Assembly (NCBI GenBank): GCA_030706635.1 | Contig: JAUZOD010000009.1 | Coordinates: forward strand, 1 to 64,000 | DNA: 64,000 nucleotides | Reading direction: 5' to 3' | Origin: Bacteroidota bacterium | GTDB taxonomy: Bacteria > Bacteroidota > Bacteroidia > Chitinophagales > Chitinophagaceae | In this document: piece after piece, positions 1 to 7,404 of the stretch | Layout of the letters: every line of letters starts with the position of its first letter | Numbering within the stretch: the first letter of the stretch is position 1 | Position numbers and translations under genes: made by a program | The notes under the pieces: generated by a model | The model's input: only the letters and a program-made list of their open reading frames with translations | Told to the model about the DNA's origin: nothing | Database searches by the model: none

Positions 1-150
1 ATTTAATAATTTTCCCATGACTGAAAATCTTAGTGTATTAAGTAAACGGAGTATCACCATTAAGATACAGAATTAACAGTATAACCAGAATATAATCATA
101 ATATAATAGGTATAAAACAAGAGTTTAACTATCAATTTTAAGGGTTTATC

Positions 151-194
151 TCCTGTTATATTCCAGTTATACTCCTGTTATACTCCTGTTATGC
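151..194. repeat. 11-bp tandem repeat, four copies
   Basis: Four consecutive 11-bp units of the form TCCTGTTATAC occupy 151-161, 162-172, 173-183 and 184-194, with one to two substitutions between units. The period of 11 bp is close to one helical turn, so the copies present the same DNA face. No function can be assigned; it could be a protein-binding array or a slippage-derived microsatellite. Confidence 0.7.
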
Positions 195-220
195 TGACTC
201 ACATATGGCTAATGACCGGG

Positions 221-340
221 TTTTAAAGGCCGTACTTTGGCCTCATGGATCGCCGTAAATTCCCGATAAAAGAGGGAAACCGGACCCCGGTAAAGTACGC
301 CCACGACTGGAGTTTCCCGACCGGCACTTTCACCGGTTAG
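221..340. ncRNA. Candidate structured RNA element, family unknown
   Basis: Several short perfect stems are packed into about 120 nt. AGGCC at 227-231 pairs with GGCCT at 239-243 around a GTACTTT loop. ACCGG 279-283 pairs with CCGGT 287-291. GGGAAAC 274-280 can pair with GTTTCCC 312-318. ACCGG 320-324 pairs with CCGGT 333-337. The GTACTTT loop (232-238) is exactly complementary to AAAGTAC at 292-298, which would give a pseudoknot. The element is GC-rich within AT-rich surroundings. Inverted repeats are symmetric, so the transcribed strand cannot be told. I do not recognise a known riboswitch or ribozyme motif; a degraded group II intron fragment is a weak alternative. Confidence 0.35.
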
Positions 341-742
341 CAACCCCCATGAGCCTTCAGATTTTTTGCTTCAAACAGTTGGGTCATAAAATTTGATCCA
401 AGCCATTTAGCATTTCCAAAATGTGGTTCTCAGGGTCATTCTATTCATCTTTCCTTGTCTGCACTTTTACTAACATTTCCAGATTTGATCTGTGGTAACT
501 GGTATATAGCTCCCCCATGATCAGTTAAAATCACTACTAATATTATTGGAAAAATGGCCTGTTTTCAAAATTCAAATGATCCTTTAATTAGCCTAATTCA
601 GTTAGTATTTAATATGAATATAAATTAATGATTATCAATCTATAATCACTCATTATATCAATTATTATTAAATATAGTACACAATATATACCGATGGATA
701 TTTCATATTTATCCCATAAATTTGGAATATCCATTCATCGAT

Positions 743-1351
743 ATGCTATTGTCTGAAATACAATATTTTCCGCCCATTACATTCTTTAAAAGTTCGTATG
801 GGCAAACGCATATCTATTTAAGTCAATATGAAATCTACCGGAAAACGAGTTTCCGCAACCGTTGTCTCATAGCCGGCGCCAACGGAATCATCTCCTTATC
901 CGTTCCGCTTCAGCATGGAAGGAATCAACAGGCACCGATGCATGCCGTGAAAATTGCATGGTCGGAACCCTGGCAATCGCAGCATTGGAAGTCCATCCGG
1001 TCTGCCTACAACAGGTCTCCTTTTTTTGATCATTACTGCGATGACCTGGATTTGCTTTTCAGCAGAAAGCCGGAAAGGCTGATGGACTGGAACCTGGGAT
1101 GCCTGAAATGGGTAATGGATAAATTGGGCTGGGCAATTCCGGTAAGGCTCACGGATTCGCCGGAGCAGGAATCAGCTCCCGGTTTATGGGAAGATCACCG
1201 GAACGAGGTGCTACCAAAAAACCATGGGCTTTTTGTTCCTCTGAAATACCGGCAGGTTTTTGAAGAAAGAACAGGCTTTCTTCCCAATCTTTCTATTCTG
1301 GATCTGTTATTTAACCGGGGCAAAGAAGCCGGCATATTATTGGGAAGCTGA
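743..1351 (+). CDS. WbqC-like family protein
   Basis: This 202-residue protein matches the WbqC-like family, which is common in Bacteroidota. Visible features are the N-terminal MLLSEIQYFPP stretch, the YEIYRKTSFRNRC segment followed by a beta-rich LSVPLQHG part, and the W-rich WSEPWQSQHWKSIRSAY region typical of the family. The frame is open from a TTG at 722, but the ATG at 743 gives the usual family N-terminus and is preferred. The biochemical role is not established; WbqC itself is linked to O-antigen loci, while most Bacteroidota homologues stand alone. The gene ends tail-to-tail with the CCG-domain gene, overlapping it by 15 bp. Confidence 0.85.
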   Translation: MLLSEIQYFPPITFFKSSYGQTHIYLSQYEIYRKTSFRNRCLIAGANGIISLSVPLQHGRNQQAPMHAVKIAWSEPWQSQHWKSIRSAYNRSPFFDHYCDDLDLLFSRKPERLMDWNLGCLKWVMDKLGWAIPVRLTDSPEQESAPGLWEDHRNEVLPKNHGLFVPLKYRQVFEERTGFLPNLSILDLLFNRGKEAGILLGS

Positions 1352-2158
1352 TGATTTTGCATCGTCCAGGTCTGCGGCGATCAATTCCGCGATGTCCATT
1401 ACTTTTACCTGCTCTTCTTTTTCCTCGTGTTTTACGCCATCGGTGAGCATGGTATTGCAGAAAGGGCAGGCCGATGCGATAATGCCGGCGCCGGTGCTCA
1501 CGGCTTCCCGGGTTCTTTCAAAATTCACGCGGGTGGTTCCTTTTTCTTCTTCCTTAAAAAACTGAGCGCCGCCGGCGCCACAGCAGAGACCCTTGCTCCG
1601 GCATCGTTTCATTTCGACGAGTTCCGCATCGAGCGCTTCCAGAATCTTCCTTGGCGCTTCATATATCTGGTTGGCGCGACCGAGATAACAGCTGTCGTGA
1701 TAGACAATCTTTTTCCCCCTGAAGCCGCCATCTTCCCGGAGCCGGATTCTTCCCTCATCCAATAACTGCTGGAGAAATACGGCATGATGGATCACTTCGT
1801 ACTGGCCGCCGAGTTCGGGATATTCGTTTTTTAAAATATTAAAACAGTGTGGACAAGCCGTGACGATTTTGTGTATGTGATAATTATTTAATACCTGGAT
1901 ATTCTGATAGGCCATCATCTGGAAAAGAAATTCATTTCCCGCACGGCGGGCCGGATCGCCGGTGCAGCTTTCTTCCCGGCCCAAAATAGCATAACGGATA
2001 CCAATATGCTCCAGGATGCGGATAAATGCCCGCGTGATTTTCTGGGCACGCTGATCAAAACTACCCGAGCAGCCAACCCAGAACAGGATCTCCGGTTCTT
2101 CTCCCTTTGCGGAAAGCTCAGCCATGAGCGGTACGACCATAGAGGAATATTTATACAT
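1337..2158 (-). CDS. CCG-domain (Fe-S)-binding protein, heterodisulfide reductase B-like
   Basis: The protein carries two cysteine-rich CCG domains of the HdrB/GlpC/LldE type. Cysteines at 30, 65, 102 and 105 form the first set, and 157, 192-193, 231 and 234 the second, including the diagnostic LCCGAGG and ACPFC motifs. Such domains bind an unusual 4Fe-4S cluster and work with a membrane Fe-S partner in quinone-linked electron transfer. The expected partner is the minus-strand gene at 7401-8711, now 5.2 kb upstream instead of adjacent. ATG at 2158 gives the listed frame; the ATG at 2140 (residue 7) is an equally good start and resembles family N-termini more closely. The substrate is unknown. 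Confidence 0.85.
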   Translation of the reverse strand: MYKYSSMVVPLMAELSAKGEEPEILFWVGCSGSFDQRAQKITRAFIRILEHIGIRYAILGREESCTGDPARRAGNEFLFQMMAYQNIQVLNNYHIHKIVTACPHCFNILKNEYPELGGQYEVIHHAVFLQQLLDEGRIRLREDGGFRGKKIVYHDSCYLGRANQIYEAPRKILEALDAELVEMKRCRSKGLCCGAGGAQFFKEEEKGTTRVNFERTREAVSTGAGIIASACPFCNTMLTDGVKHEEKEEQVKVMDIAELIAADLDDAKSSASQ

Positions 2159-2178
2159 AAATCTAACTTAATTTTCCC

Positions 2179-2210
2179 TTGCGCCGTTAAAGAACGAATT
2201 GGTAATTTTG
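2179..2210 (+). promoter_or_regulatory. Bacteroidota-type promoter of the Crp/Fnr gene
   Basis: TAATTTTG at 2203-2210 fits the Bacteroidota -7 consensus TAnnTTTG, and a TTG at 2179-2181 lies 21 bp upstream as a -33 element. The ATG at 2227 follows after a short leader. Spacing is the same as in the gyrA promoter of this window. Confidence 0.55.
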
Positions 2211-2226
2211 ATCCTTAATAGTCATT

Positions 2227-2928
2227 ATGCCGTCCGATGATCAAATGCTCCTGATCCGAAACTATGACCTATGGTGTAATCTCAGTGATGAGGATTATAA
2301 GGATCTGAATATTGAACACCATTTTATCGAGGTTCCGAAAGGGGAATACATCTATTTTGAGGCTTACAATCACAACAAGATCTATTTCGTAAAAGAGGGC
2401 TACATACGGATCGGATACATCGATGCAGCGGGAAATGAAAAAGTGAAAGAGATCATTCAAAAGGGTGAACTGTTTGGCCAGTTTACACTGGAAAAAAACA
2501 ACCTCCATGGAGAATTTGCCCAGGCGTATAAGCACGACGTTAGTATTTGCGCCTTTCGCATTGAGGATTTTGAAAAACTGCTGAAAAAGCGGCCCGATCT
2601 TGCTCTGCGCTACAGCAAGCAGGTGGGCGCCAAACTCCGGACCATTGAAAACCGGTTACTGAACCTGCTGAACAAAGATGTCAAAACGCGGTTGACCCAC
2701 TTTTTCTGGCAACTGGTAGAGCAGAAACTGGGAGAAAACCAGCCTGAGGGATTCTGTATTCCCAACTATCTGAAACACGAGGATATTGCCAACCTGATCG
2801 GATCGAGCCGGCAGACCATCACCACCATGATCAATGAACTGGAAACCGATGGCATCCTTTCCTTTAACCGGCAGCAGATCTGCTTTCTCAATGTTAAAAA
2901 ATTACAAAAGCTTGTATCTGTCAATTAA
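2227..2928 (+). CDS. Crp/Fnr family transcriptional regulator
   Basis: A cyclic-nucleotide-binding-type beta-barrel spans about residues 25-135 (GEYIYFEAYNHNKIYFVKEG, with the later GELFGQ turn), followed by a long helix and a winged helix-turn-helix at about 170-210 (HEDIANLIGSSRQTITTMINEL), the classic Crp recognition helix. No Fnr-type cysteine cluster is seen, and the cAMP-contacting residues are not conserved, so the ligand is unknown; this is usual in Bacteroidota members. It is the first gene of a plus-strand run (YHS, DoxX, YceI, DinB, NRDE, ATP-grasp, LysE) and is the obvious candidate regulator of it. Confidence 0.9.
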   Translation: MPSDDQMLLIRNYDLWCNLSDEDYKDLNIEHHFIEVPKGEYIYFEAYNHNKIYFVKEGYIRIGYIDAAGNEKVKEIIQKGELFGQFTLEKNNLHGEFAQAYKHDVSICAFRIEDFEKLLKKRPDLALRYSKQVGAKLRTIENRLLNLLNKDVKTRLTHFFWQLVEQKLGENQPEGFCIPNYLKHEDIANLIGSSRQTITTMINELETDGILSFNRQQICFLNVKKLQKLVSVN

Positions 2929-2978
2929 CTGACAATAGCCCGCAGAAAGGAAATCTAATTTTGGTAAAATTTATTTTT

Positions 2979-3443
2979 ATGAAGAATGGATTTCTTTCCG
3001 TTTTGATCCTCTTTGCAGCGCTCACGGCATCTTCACAAACAGATGCCTTCCGTGTCAGGGAGTTTAACCTGAAAGGCGGTCTCGCCATTAAGGGATATGA
3101 CCCGGTTGCCTATTTTGCCATGGACCAGGCCGTGAAAGGGACGAAAGACATATCGTTTCCTTATCATGGCATTACTTATTATTTCTCTTCTTCCGCCAAC
3201 CGGGATGCTTTCCGGGCTGACCCTTCAAAATACGAACCCCAGTACGGTGGCTGGTGCGCCTATGCCATGGGGCATGATGGATCAAAAGTGGAAATTGATC
3301 CCGAAACATTCAAGATTGTAAACGGGAAACTTTTTTTATTCTACAACAGGTTTTTTACCAATACCCTGAAATTCTGGAATGCGGATGAAAAAAACCTGCA
3401 CGGGCGCGCTGACGCAAACTGGCAAAAATTGATTCACGGCTGA
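2979..3443 (+). CDS. Secreted YHS-domain protein
   Basis: The 154-residue product has an N-terminal signal peptide (MKNGFLSVLILFAALTASSQ) and a YHS domain, recognisable by LAIKGYDPVAYF, the FPYHGITYYFSS strand and the later YGGWCAYAMG segment. YHS domains are often associated with metal-handling or heavy-metal enzymes, but the stand-alone periplasmic form is uncharacterised. The reading frame begins with TTG at 2961; the ATG at 2979 is chosen because it starts the signal peptide exactly. It lies 22 bp before the DoxX gene and probably shares its transcript. Confidence 0.85.
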   Translation: MKNGFLSVLILFAALTASSQTDAFRVREFNLKGGLAIKGYDPVAYFAMDQAVKGTKDISFPYHGITYYFSSSANRDAFRADPSKYEPQYGGWCAYAMGHDGSKVEIDPETFKIVNGKLFLFYNRFFTNTLKFWNADEKNLHGRADANWQKLIHG

Positions 3444-3465
3444 TTAATCTTTAAACTGCTTTGAA

Positions 3466-3864
3466 ATGAACTACCGGAATATTTTCCTTTGGATACTGCG
3501 GTTGGTCCCCGCCGTTATACTCTTACAAACCCTGTATTTCAAATTTACCGGCCATCCGCAATCGGTTAAATTATTCACCATGATTGGTATGGAACCTTAT
3601 GGCCGGATCGGCTCCGGGGTCGTGGAGCTGATTGCCGCTGTGTTGATCCTTATACCCCGGTTTACCGGTTATGGGGCAATCCTTGGGTTGGTCATGATGA
3701 CGGGCGCCTTATTTTTCCATCTTACTAAAATCGGAATATACTTTGACGGGGACCCTGTTCTTTTTATATACGCGCTGATTACCTTTATCTGTTGCGCCGC
3801 CCTTATTTTTGTGCACCGGAGCAGGCTGCAAACAGCTTTTATGGTGACCGGTAAAAAAAGATGA
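3466..3864 (+). CDS. DoxX family membrane protein
   Basis: A 132-residue, four-helix membrane protein of the DoxX/MauE type. Hydrophobic segments lie at about residues 5-22, 48-66, 70-90 and 96-116, and the sequence ILQTLYFKFTGHP near the end of helix 1 is characteristic. DoxX proteins are small inner-membrane subunits found with various redox systems. The stop codon overlaps the ATG of the following YceI gene by 4 bp, implying translational coupling. The exact substrate or partner cannot be told. Confidence 0.85.
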   Translation: MNYRNIFLWILRLVPAVILLQTLYFKFTGHPQSVKLFTMIGMEPYGRIGSGVVELIAAVLILIPRFTGYGAILGLVMMTGALFFHLTKIGIYFDGDPVLFIYALITFICCAALIFVHRSRLQTAFMVTGKKR

Positions 3865-4421
3865 TCAGATTGCTAACCCAAAAAACAAGGATGAAAGTAT
3901 CGTTGTGGTTGTTCTGCTTTGTACTGATCAGCAGGATCAGTTTTGCCCAATACCACCCGGTGGAAACGGGGTCGTCTGTGCAGTTCGTAATAAAGAATTT
4001 CGGATTTAATGTCGGGGGTTCATTCAGCGGCATCCAGGGAGAGATTCGTTTCAATCCCGATAGCCTTTCTGTCGCCCGGTTTGAGGTGAGCGTAAACGCA
4101 GCCTCCATCAACACGGACAATAATTTGCGGGACGGGCATCTGAGGGAAGATGCTTACCTGGACGTAAAGAACCATCCGCGCATTCGTTTCGTATCTGAAA
4201 GTATCCGGGCTGTCAAAAAAAAGGGTGAGTACGAGATGTCTGGCAGATTAACGATCAAGAGTAAGACAAAACTGATCAGTTTTCCGTTTACGGCCACTCC
4301 TTCGGGTAAAGGATATCTTTTTGCGGGAAGTTTTAAAATTGACCGCAGGGATTTTGAAGTAGGTGGCTCAAGCACCATCTCAGATAACCTGACGGTGAAC
4401 CTGAAAGTGCTGGCGAACTAG
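3861..4421 (+). CDS. YceI family periplasmic protein
   Basis: YceI-like lipid-binding beta-barrel protein. After a signal peptide (core SLWLFCFVLISRISFAQ) come the family landmarks: the opening strand YHPVETGSSVQFVIKNFGFNVGG, the IQGEIRF turn, INTDNNLRDGHLREDAYLDVKNHP, and a C-terminal strand FKIDRRDFEVGG. Family members bind isoprenoid-like molecules in the periplasm. ATG at 3861 overlaps the DoxX stop in ATGA fashion; ATG at 3891 would give a more compact signal peptide and is a possible alternative. It is in the middle of the Crp-led gene run. Confidence 0.9.
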   Translation: MIRLLTQKTRMKVSLWLFCFVLISRISFAQYHPVETGSSVQFVIKNFGFNVGGSFSGIQGEIRFNPDSLSVARFEVSVNAASINTDNNLRDGHLREDAYLDVKNHPRIRFVSESIRAVKKKGEYEMSGRLTIKSKTKLISFPFTATPSGKGYLFAGSFKIDRRDFEVGGSSTISDNLTVNLKVLAN

Positions 4422-4445
4422 GGATACTCATACAAAACATCTTTT

Positions 4446-4946
4446 ATGCAGCTCCAAAAAGCAGTTCGTACTGTTTTAACGCAGTTGAGCGATTCCCTCG
4501 ATCAGCTTTCCCAGGATCAATATACAAGATCCTGCAGGAGCCTGTCTGGCAACAGCATCGGCCGGCATGTGCGGCATATCATTGAAATGTTTCAATGTCT
4601 GGATGAGGGATATGAGCAAGGCGTGGTCGATTATGATAAGAGAAAGCGGGACGAGCAGCTGGAAAATCACAAAGTGATTGCCCAGCGTTTGTTGCAGGAT
4701 ATCGTTCTCCGGCTCAACAGAATGAACAAACCACTTTTTCTGCACATTTATTATGATGAATTGCTTTCGGATCCTCAAATCATCGAGTCAAATTATTTTC
4801 GTGAAATTACTTATAACCTGGAACACAGCATTCATCACATGGCGCTGCTCCGGATTGGTATGCTTGAAATGGGGGGAATTTCCCTGCCGGACGGCTATGG
4901 TGTTGCATTTTCAACGATAAAGCATAACCGAAAATGTGCACCGTAA
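4446..4946 (+). CDS. DinB-like four-helix protein
   Basis: The 166-residue protein has the DinB/YfiT arrangement: an early LSGNSIGRHVRHIIEMF segment and a later NLEHSIHHMALLRIGM segment, giving the metal-binding histidine triad pattern in a four-helix bundle. DinB-like proteins often act as thiol transferases or metal-dependent hydrolases; the Bacteroidota type found next to NRDE genes is not characterised. Its end overlaps the NRDE start by 13 bp, indicating one transcript and probable translational coupling. Confidence 0.8.
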   Translation: MQLQKAVRTVLTQLSDSLDQLSQDQYTRSCRSLSGNSIGRHVRHIIEMFQCLDEGYEQGVVDYDKRKRDEQLENHKVIAQRLLQDIVLRLNRMNKPLFLHIYYDELLSDPQIIESNYFREITYNLEHSIHHMALLRIGMLEMGGISLPDGYGVAFSTIKHNRKCAP

Positions 4947-5665
4947 CCTTTATTCCCCGGGGGGAAGATGTTTTCCTCTCGGCCAGCCGCGATGAACATC
5001 GGGAGAGACCGAATGCTCTGCCCCCGGAGATTCACGAAGTAAATGGGCGGAAAATATTATTTCCCATGGATCCCCTGTCTGGCGGTACCTGGATGGCTAT
5101 AAATGAAAATGGAAATGCTGTCGTGTTACTGAACGGAGCTCTGGAAAAACATATTCCCCAACCGCCATACCGTAAAAGCAGGGGGCTGATTGTATTGGAT
5201 CTGCTGTCTGCTTTATCTCCTTCGTCATGGTTTGACGGCGCAGATCTGCAGCGGATAGAACCTTTTACAACGGTTATCGCTGAATCCGGGAACCTGTTTA
5301 TCTGCCGGTGGAACGGCAGCACTAAATCACGTGCAACCCATCATCAAAACCTTCCGGGTATCTGGTCATCTGTTACCCTGTATGACGCGGCTACGGTTGA
5401 AAAGAGACAGCGTTGGTTTGCTGCCTGGTTAAACCGTAATCCGGATCCCGGACCGGAAGATATTATGCGCTTTCATCGCGAGGCGGGAGAAGGGGATCCG
5501 CACACCAACCTCCTGATGAACCGGAATAATCAGGTGTTCACGCAGAGCATCAGCACCGTTTGCATTTCCCGAAACCGGGCCCGGTTTCAGTATTTCGATC
5601 TCCGGCGTATGGCCGGTACGGAATGCGTTCTTCCCCTTGCAAAATCAATTTCCGTAACATCATGA
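4934..5665 (+). CDS. NRDE (TANGO2-like) family protein
   Basis: The N-terminal Cys2 after the initiator Met (MCTVTFIPRG) and the SASRDEHRERP motif are the hallmarks of the NRDE/TANGO2 family; the NRDE motif is here SRDE. GGTWMAINENGNAVVLLNG follows as in other members. The conserved Cys2 suggests an N-terminal nucleophile fold. Eukaryotic and bacterial relatives have been linked to heme trafficking and lipid homeostasis, but the reaction is not settled. It overlaps DinB at its start and the ATP-grasp gene at its end (ATGA), so the three are tightly coupled. Confidence 0.85.
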   Translation: MCTVTFIPRGEDVFLSASRDEHRERPNALPPEIHEVNGRKILFPMDPLSGGTWMAINENGNAVVLLNGALEKHIPQPPYRKSRGLIVLDLLSALSPSSWFDGADLQRIEPFTTVIAESGNLFICRWNGSTKSRATHHQNLPGIWSSVTLYDAATVEKRQRWFAAWLNRNPDPGPEDIMRFHREAGEGDPHTNLLMNRNNQVFTQSISTVCISRNRARFQYFDLRRMAGTECVLPLAKSISVTS

Positions 5666-6732
5666 ACGGAGACACTCGCCTGAGAAGCCGGATTTGCCTG
5701 ATCCGCCTGCTTCACTGGGAATACTGGAGTTTTCACCTCATCTATCTGCCGATTTATCCCATCTGGCTTTTTCTTTGCCTGAGAGCCCGGTCCCTGTTTT
5801 TTTTTGCGGCTTCAAATCCGGGCATCAGAAACGGCGGATTCCTGAGCGAGTCCAAGCAGGAAATTTATGATCTCATTCCGCAGGGGCTTCAACCAAAAAC
5901 GCTTTTCTTTAAATCCGGGGAAGATCCGCAGACGGTTATGGACAGGCTCCGTGCCGGATTGTTTCATTTCCCGCTCATCGGTAAACCCAATATCGGAGGC
6001 AGGGGAAGGGGCGTTCGGAAACTCCTGACAGAAGAGGAGGTTAAATTGTATGCGGCGAAATCGGGAATGGATTTTCACATCCAGGAGTTCGTTTCCCATG
6101 AACAGGAGCTGGGCATTTTTTATTACCGTTTTCCCGATCAGCAGCAGGGCAGGATTTCGGGTATTGTGGGCAAAGAATTTCTGACCGTCACCGGGGATGG
6201 CCAAAGCAGTGTACGCGAGCTGCTGATGCTTAATCCCAGAGGCATTCTCCAATTACCGGCGCTGGATAAAAATTCACGCGGGCTTTTAATGAAGGTACCG
6301 GCCAAGAAGGAAGTCCTTACCGTTGTTCCTTACGGGAACCATGCGCGCGGAGCCAAATTCCTGGACGATTCGGACCGGCTGACCCAGGAGCTCTCTCAAA
6401 CGATAGATTCCCTGTGCGCGCGAATTCCTGACTTTTACTATGGCAGGCTTGATATCCGTTACCGGAACCGGACGCTTTTAGATGCAGGCAGGGATTTTGT
6501 CATCCTGGAAGTGAACGGAGCTGGAAGCGAGCCTACCCATATCTATGATCCGCGACATAGTTTGTTTTTTGCCTGGAAAGAGATTGTGAGGCACTGGATC
6601 ATTTTATTTAAAATAAGCCGGACCAATCACCGCCGGGGTTATCCTTATCTTTCTTTTTCCGAAGGGTTACGCATGTTGCGGGAAGACCGGCTTTACTCAA
6701 AACAACTGGAGCTCATGAAAAATATAGAGTAG
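5662..6732 (+). CDS. Membrane-anchored ATP-grasp enzyme (D-Ala-D-Ala ligase-like)
   Basis: The 356-residue protein starts with a hydrophobic segment (about residues 20-50, rich in Y, I, L, F) and then shows an ATP-grasp fold: FPLIGKPNIGGRGRGVRKL as the lysine/glycine-rich ATP-binding loop, IQEFVSHEQELGIFYYR, and FVILEVNGAGSEPTHIYDP as the metal-binding Glu/Asn end. The start was moved from an upstream ATG inside the NRDE gene to 5662, where ATG overlaps the NRDE TGA. Homologues are usually labelled D-alanine--D-alanine ligase, but membrane association and operon partners (DinB, NRDE) argue for another carboxylate-amine ligation. Substrate unknown. Confidence 0.8.
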   Translation: MNGDTRLRSRICLIRLLHWEYWSFHLIYLPIYPIWLFLCLRARSLFFFAASNPGIRNGGFLSESKQEIYDLIPQGLQPKTLFFKSGEDPQTVMDRLRAGLFHFPLIGKPNIGGRGRGVRKLLTEEEVKLYAAKSGMDFHIQEFVSHEQELGIFYYRFPDQQQGRISGIVGKEFLTVTGDGQSSVRELLMLNPRGILQLPALDKNSRGLLMKVPAKKEVLTVVPYGNHARGAKFLDDSDRLTQELSQTIDSLCARIPDFYYGRLDIRYRNRTLLDAGRDFVILEVNGAGSEPTHIYDPRHSLFFAWKEIVRHWIILFKISRTNHRRGYPYLSFSEGLRMLREDRLYSKQLELMKNIE

Positions 6733-6777
6733 CTTATCCCTGAATAACATCAGGATCTGCGGTTACCGGATATTCAT

Positions 6778-7404
6778 ATGTACTTAGTTTATATTTTTTT
6801 TCTTGGATTCATGCTGAGTTTTCTGGGTCAGCTTCCGCTGGGTACCATGAGTATTACGGCCACCCAGATTTCGGTTCAGGAGAATTTCTCCAATGCCTGG
6901 AAATACGCATTGGGCGTGGCGCTCGTTGAAATGATTTACGTGTGGCTGGTTCTGTCTGGATTGCTCTGGATCATGAAGCACAGATTATTCTTCACTGTAG
7001 TGAATTGGCTGACCGTCGTTTTTTTTCTCGGTCTGGGTACCTGGAGTTTTATTGCAGCACAGAAACAGGATGCGGATAAAAAAGCACTGCTCCTCAATAA
7101 CGGTCTCAACCGTTTTTTTCTGGGTATAGGCATGAGTGCCCTGAATCCTGCCCAGATTCCGTTCTGGTTTATCTGGTCGGGTTACTTCATCGATGCAGGA
7201 TGGCTTTCCACAGATTTTGCTTCGTTTAATTTTTTCACGGTCGGCTGCGGCCTGGGAACGCTCCTGGGGCTTGCACTCTATATGTACGGAGGGAATTTCC
7301 TGGTCACCAAAATGAAAACCAGCAACAGAACCCTGAATAAGATTATGGGGGTTATATTCATACTGGCCGCTTGCGCGCAGTTATACCGGCTCCTGAAGAC
7401 CTAG
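6778..7404 (+). CDS. LysE family translocator
   Basis: A 208-residue inner-membrane protein with about six hydrophobic helices and the LysE signature near the N-terminus (LGQLPLGTMSITATQ) plus a second-half ALNPAQIPFWF motif, the usual N-P pair of the family. LysE/RhtB proteins export amino acids or similar small molecules. It follows the ATP-grasp gene by 45 bp and closes the plus-strand run; export of the product of the upstream ligase is one possible link, but this is inference. Its last 4 bp overlap the convergent Fe-S gene. Confidence 0.85.
   Translation: MYLVYIFFLGFMLSFLGQLPLGTMSITATQISVQENFSNAWKYALGVALVEMIYVWLVLSGLLWIMKHRLFFTVVNWLTVVFFLGLGTWSFIAAQKQDADKKALLLNNGLNRFFLGIGMSALNPAQIPFWFIWSGYFIDAGWLSTDFASFNFFTVGCGLGTLLGLALYMYGGNFLVTKMKTSNRTLNKIMGVIFILAACAQLYRLLKT

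Larger units (their letters stand above)
1..742. other. AT-rich intergenic region with no convincing gene
   Basis: No open reading frame of credible coding quality is visible on either strand; the only ATG-started frames are about 20 codons long. The stretch from about 400 to 740 is very AT-rich and would hold the promoter of the downstream WbqC-like gene. Two non-coding elements inside it are listed separately: an 11-bp tandem repeat at 151-194 and an inverted-repeat-rich element at about 221-340. Confidence 0.6.

Noticed and set aside
221-340. Group II intron fragment
   Set aside because: GGTGAAAG-type strings were noticed on the minus strand, but no domain V hairpin or reverse transcriptase sequence was recognised.
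1427-1765. Plus-strand frame of 112 codons
   Set aside because: Lies fully antisense to the CCG-domain gene, with no protein-like features; a shadow of the real gene's codon periodicity.
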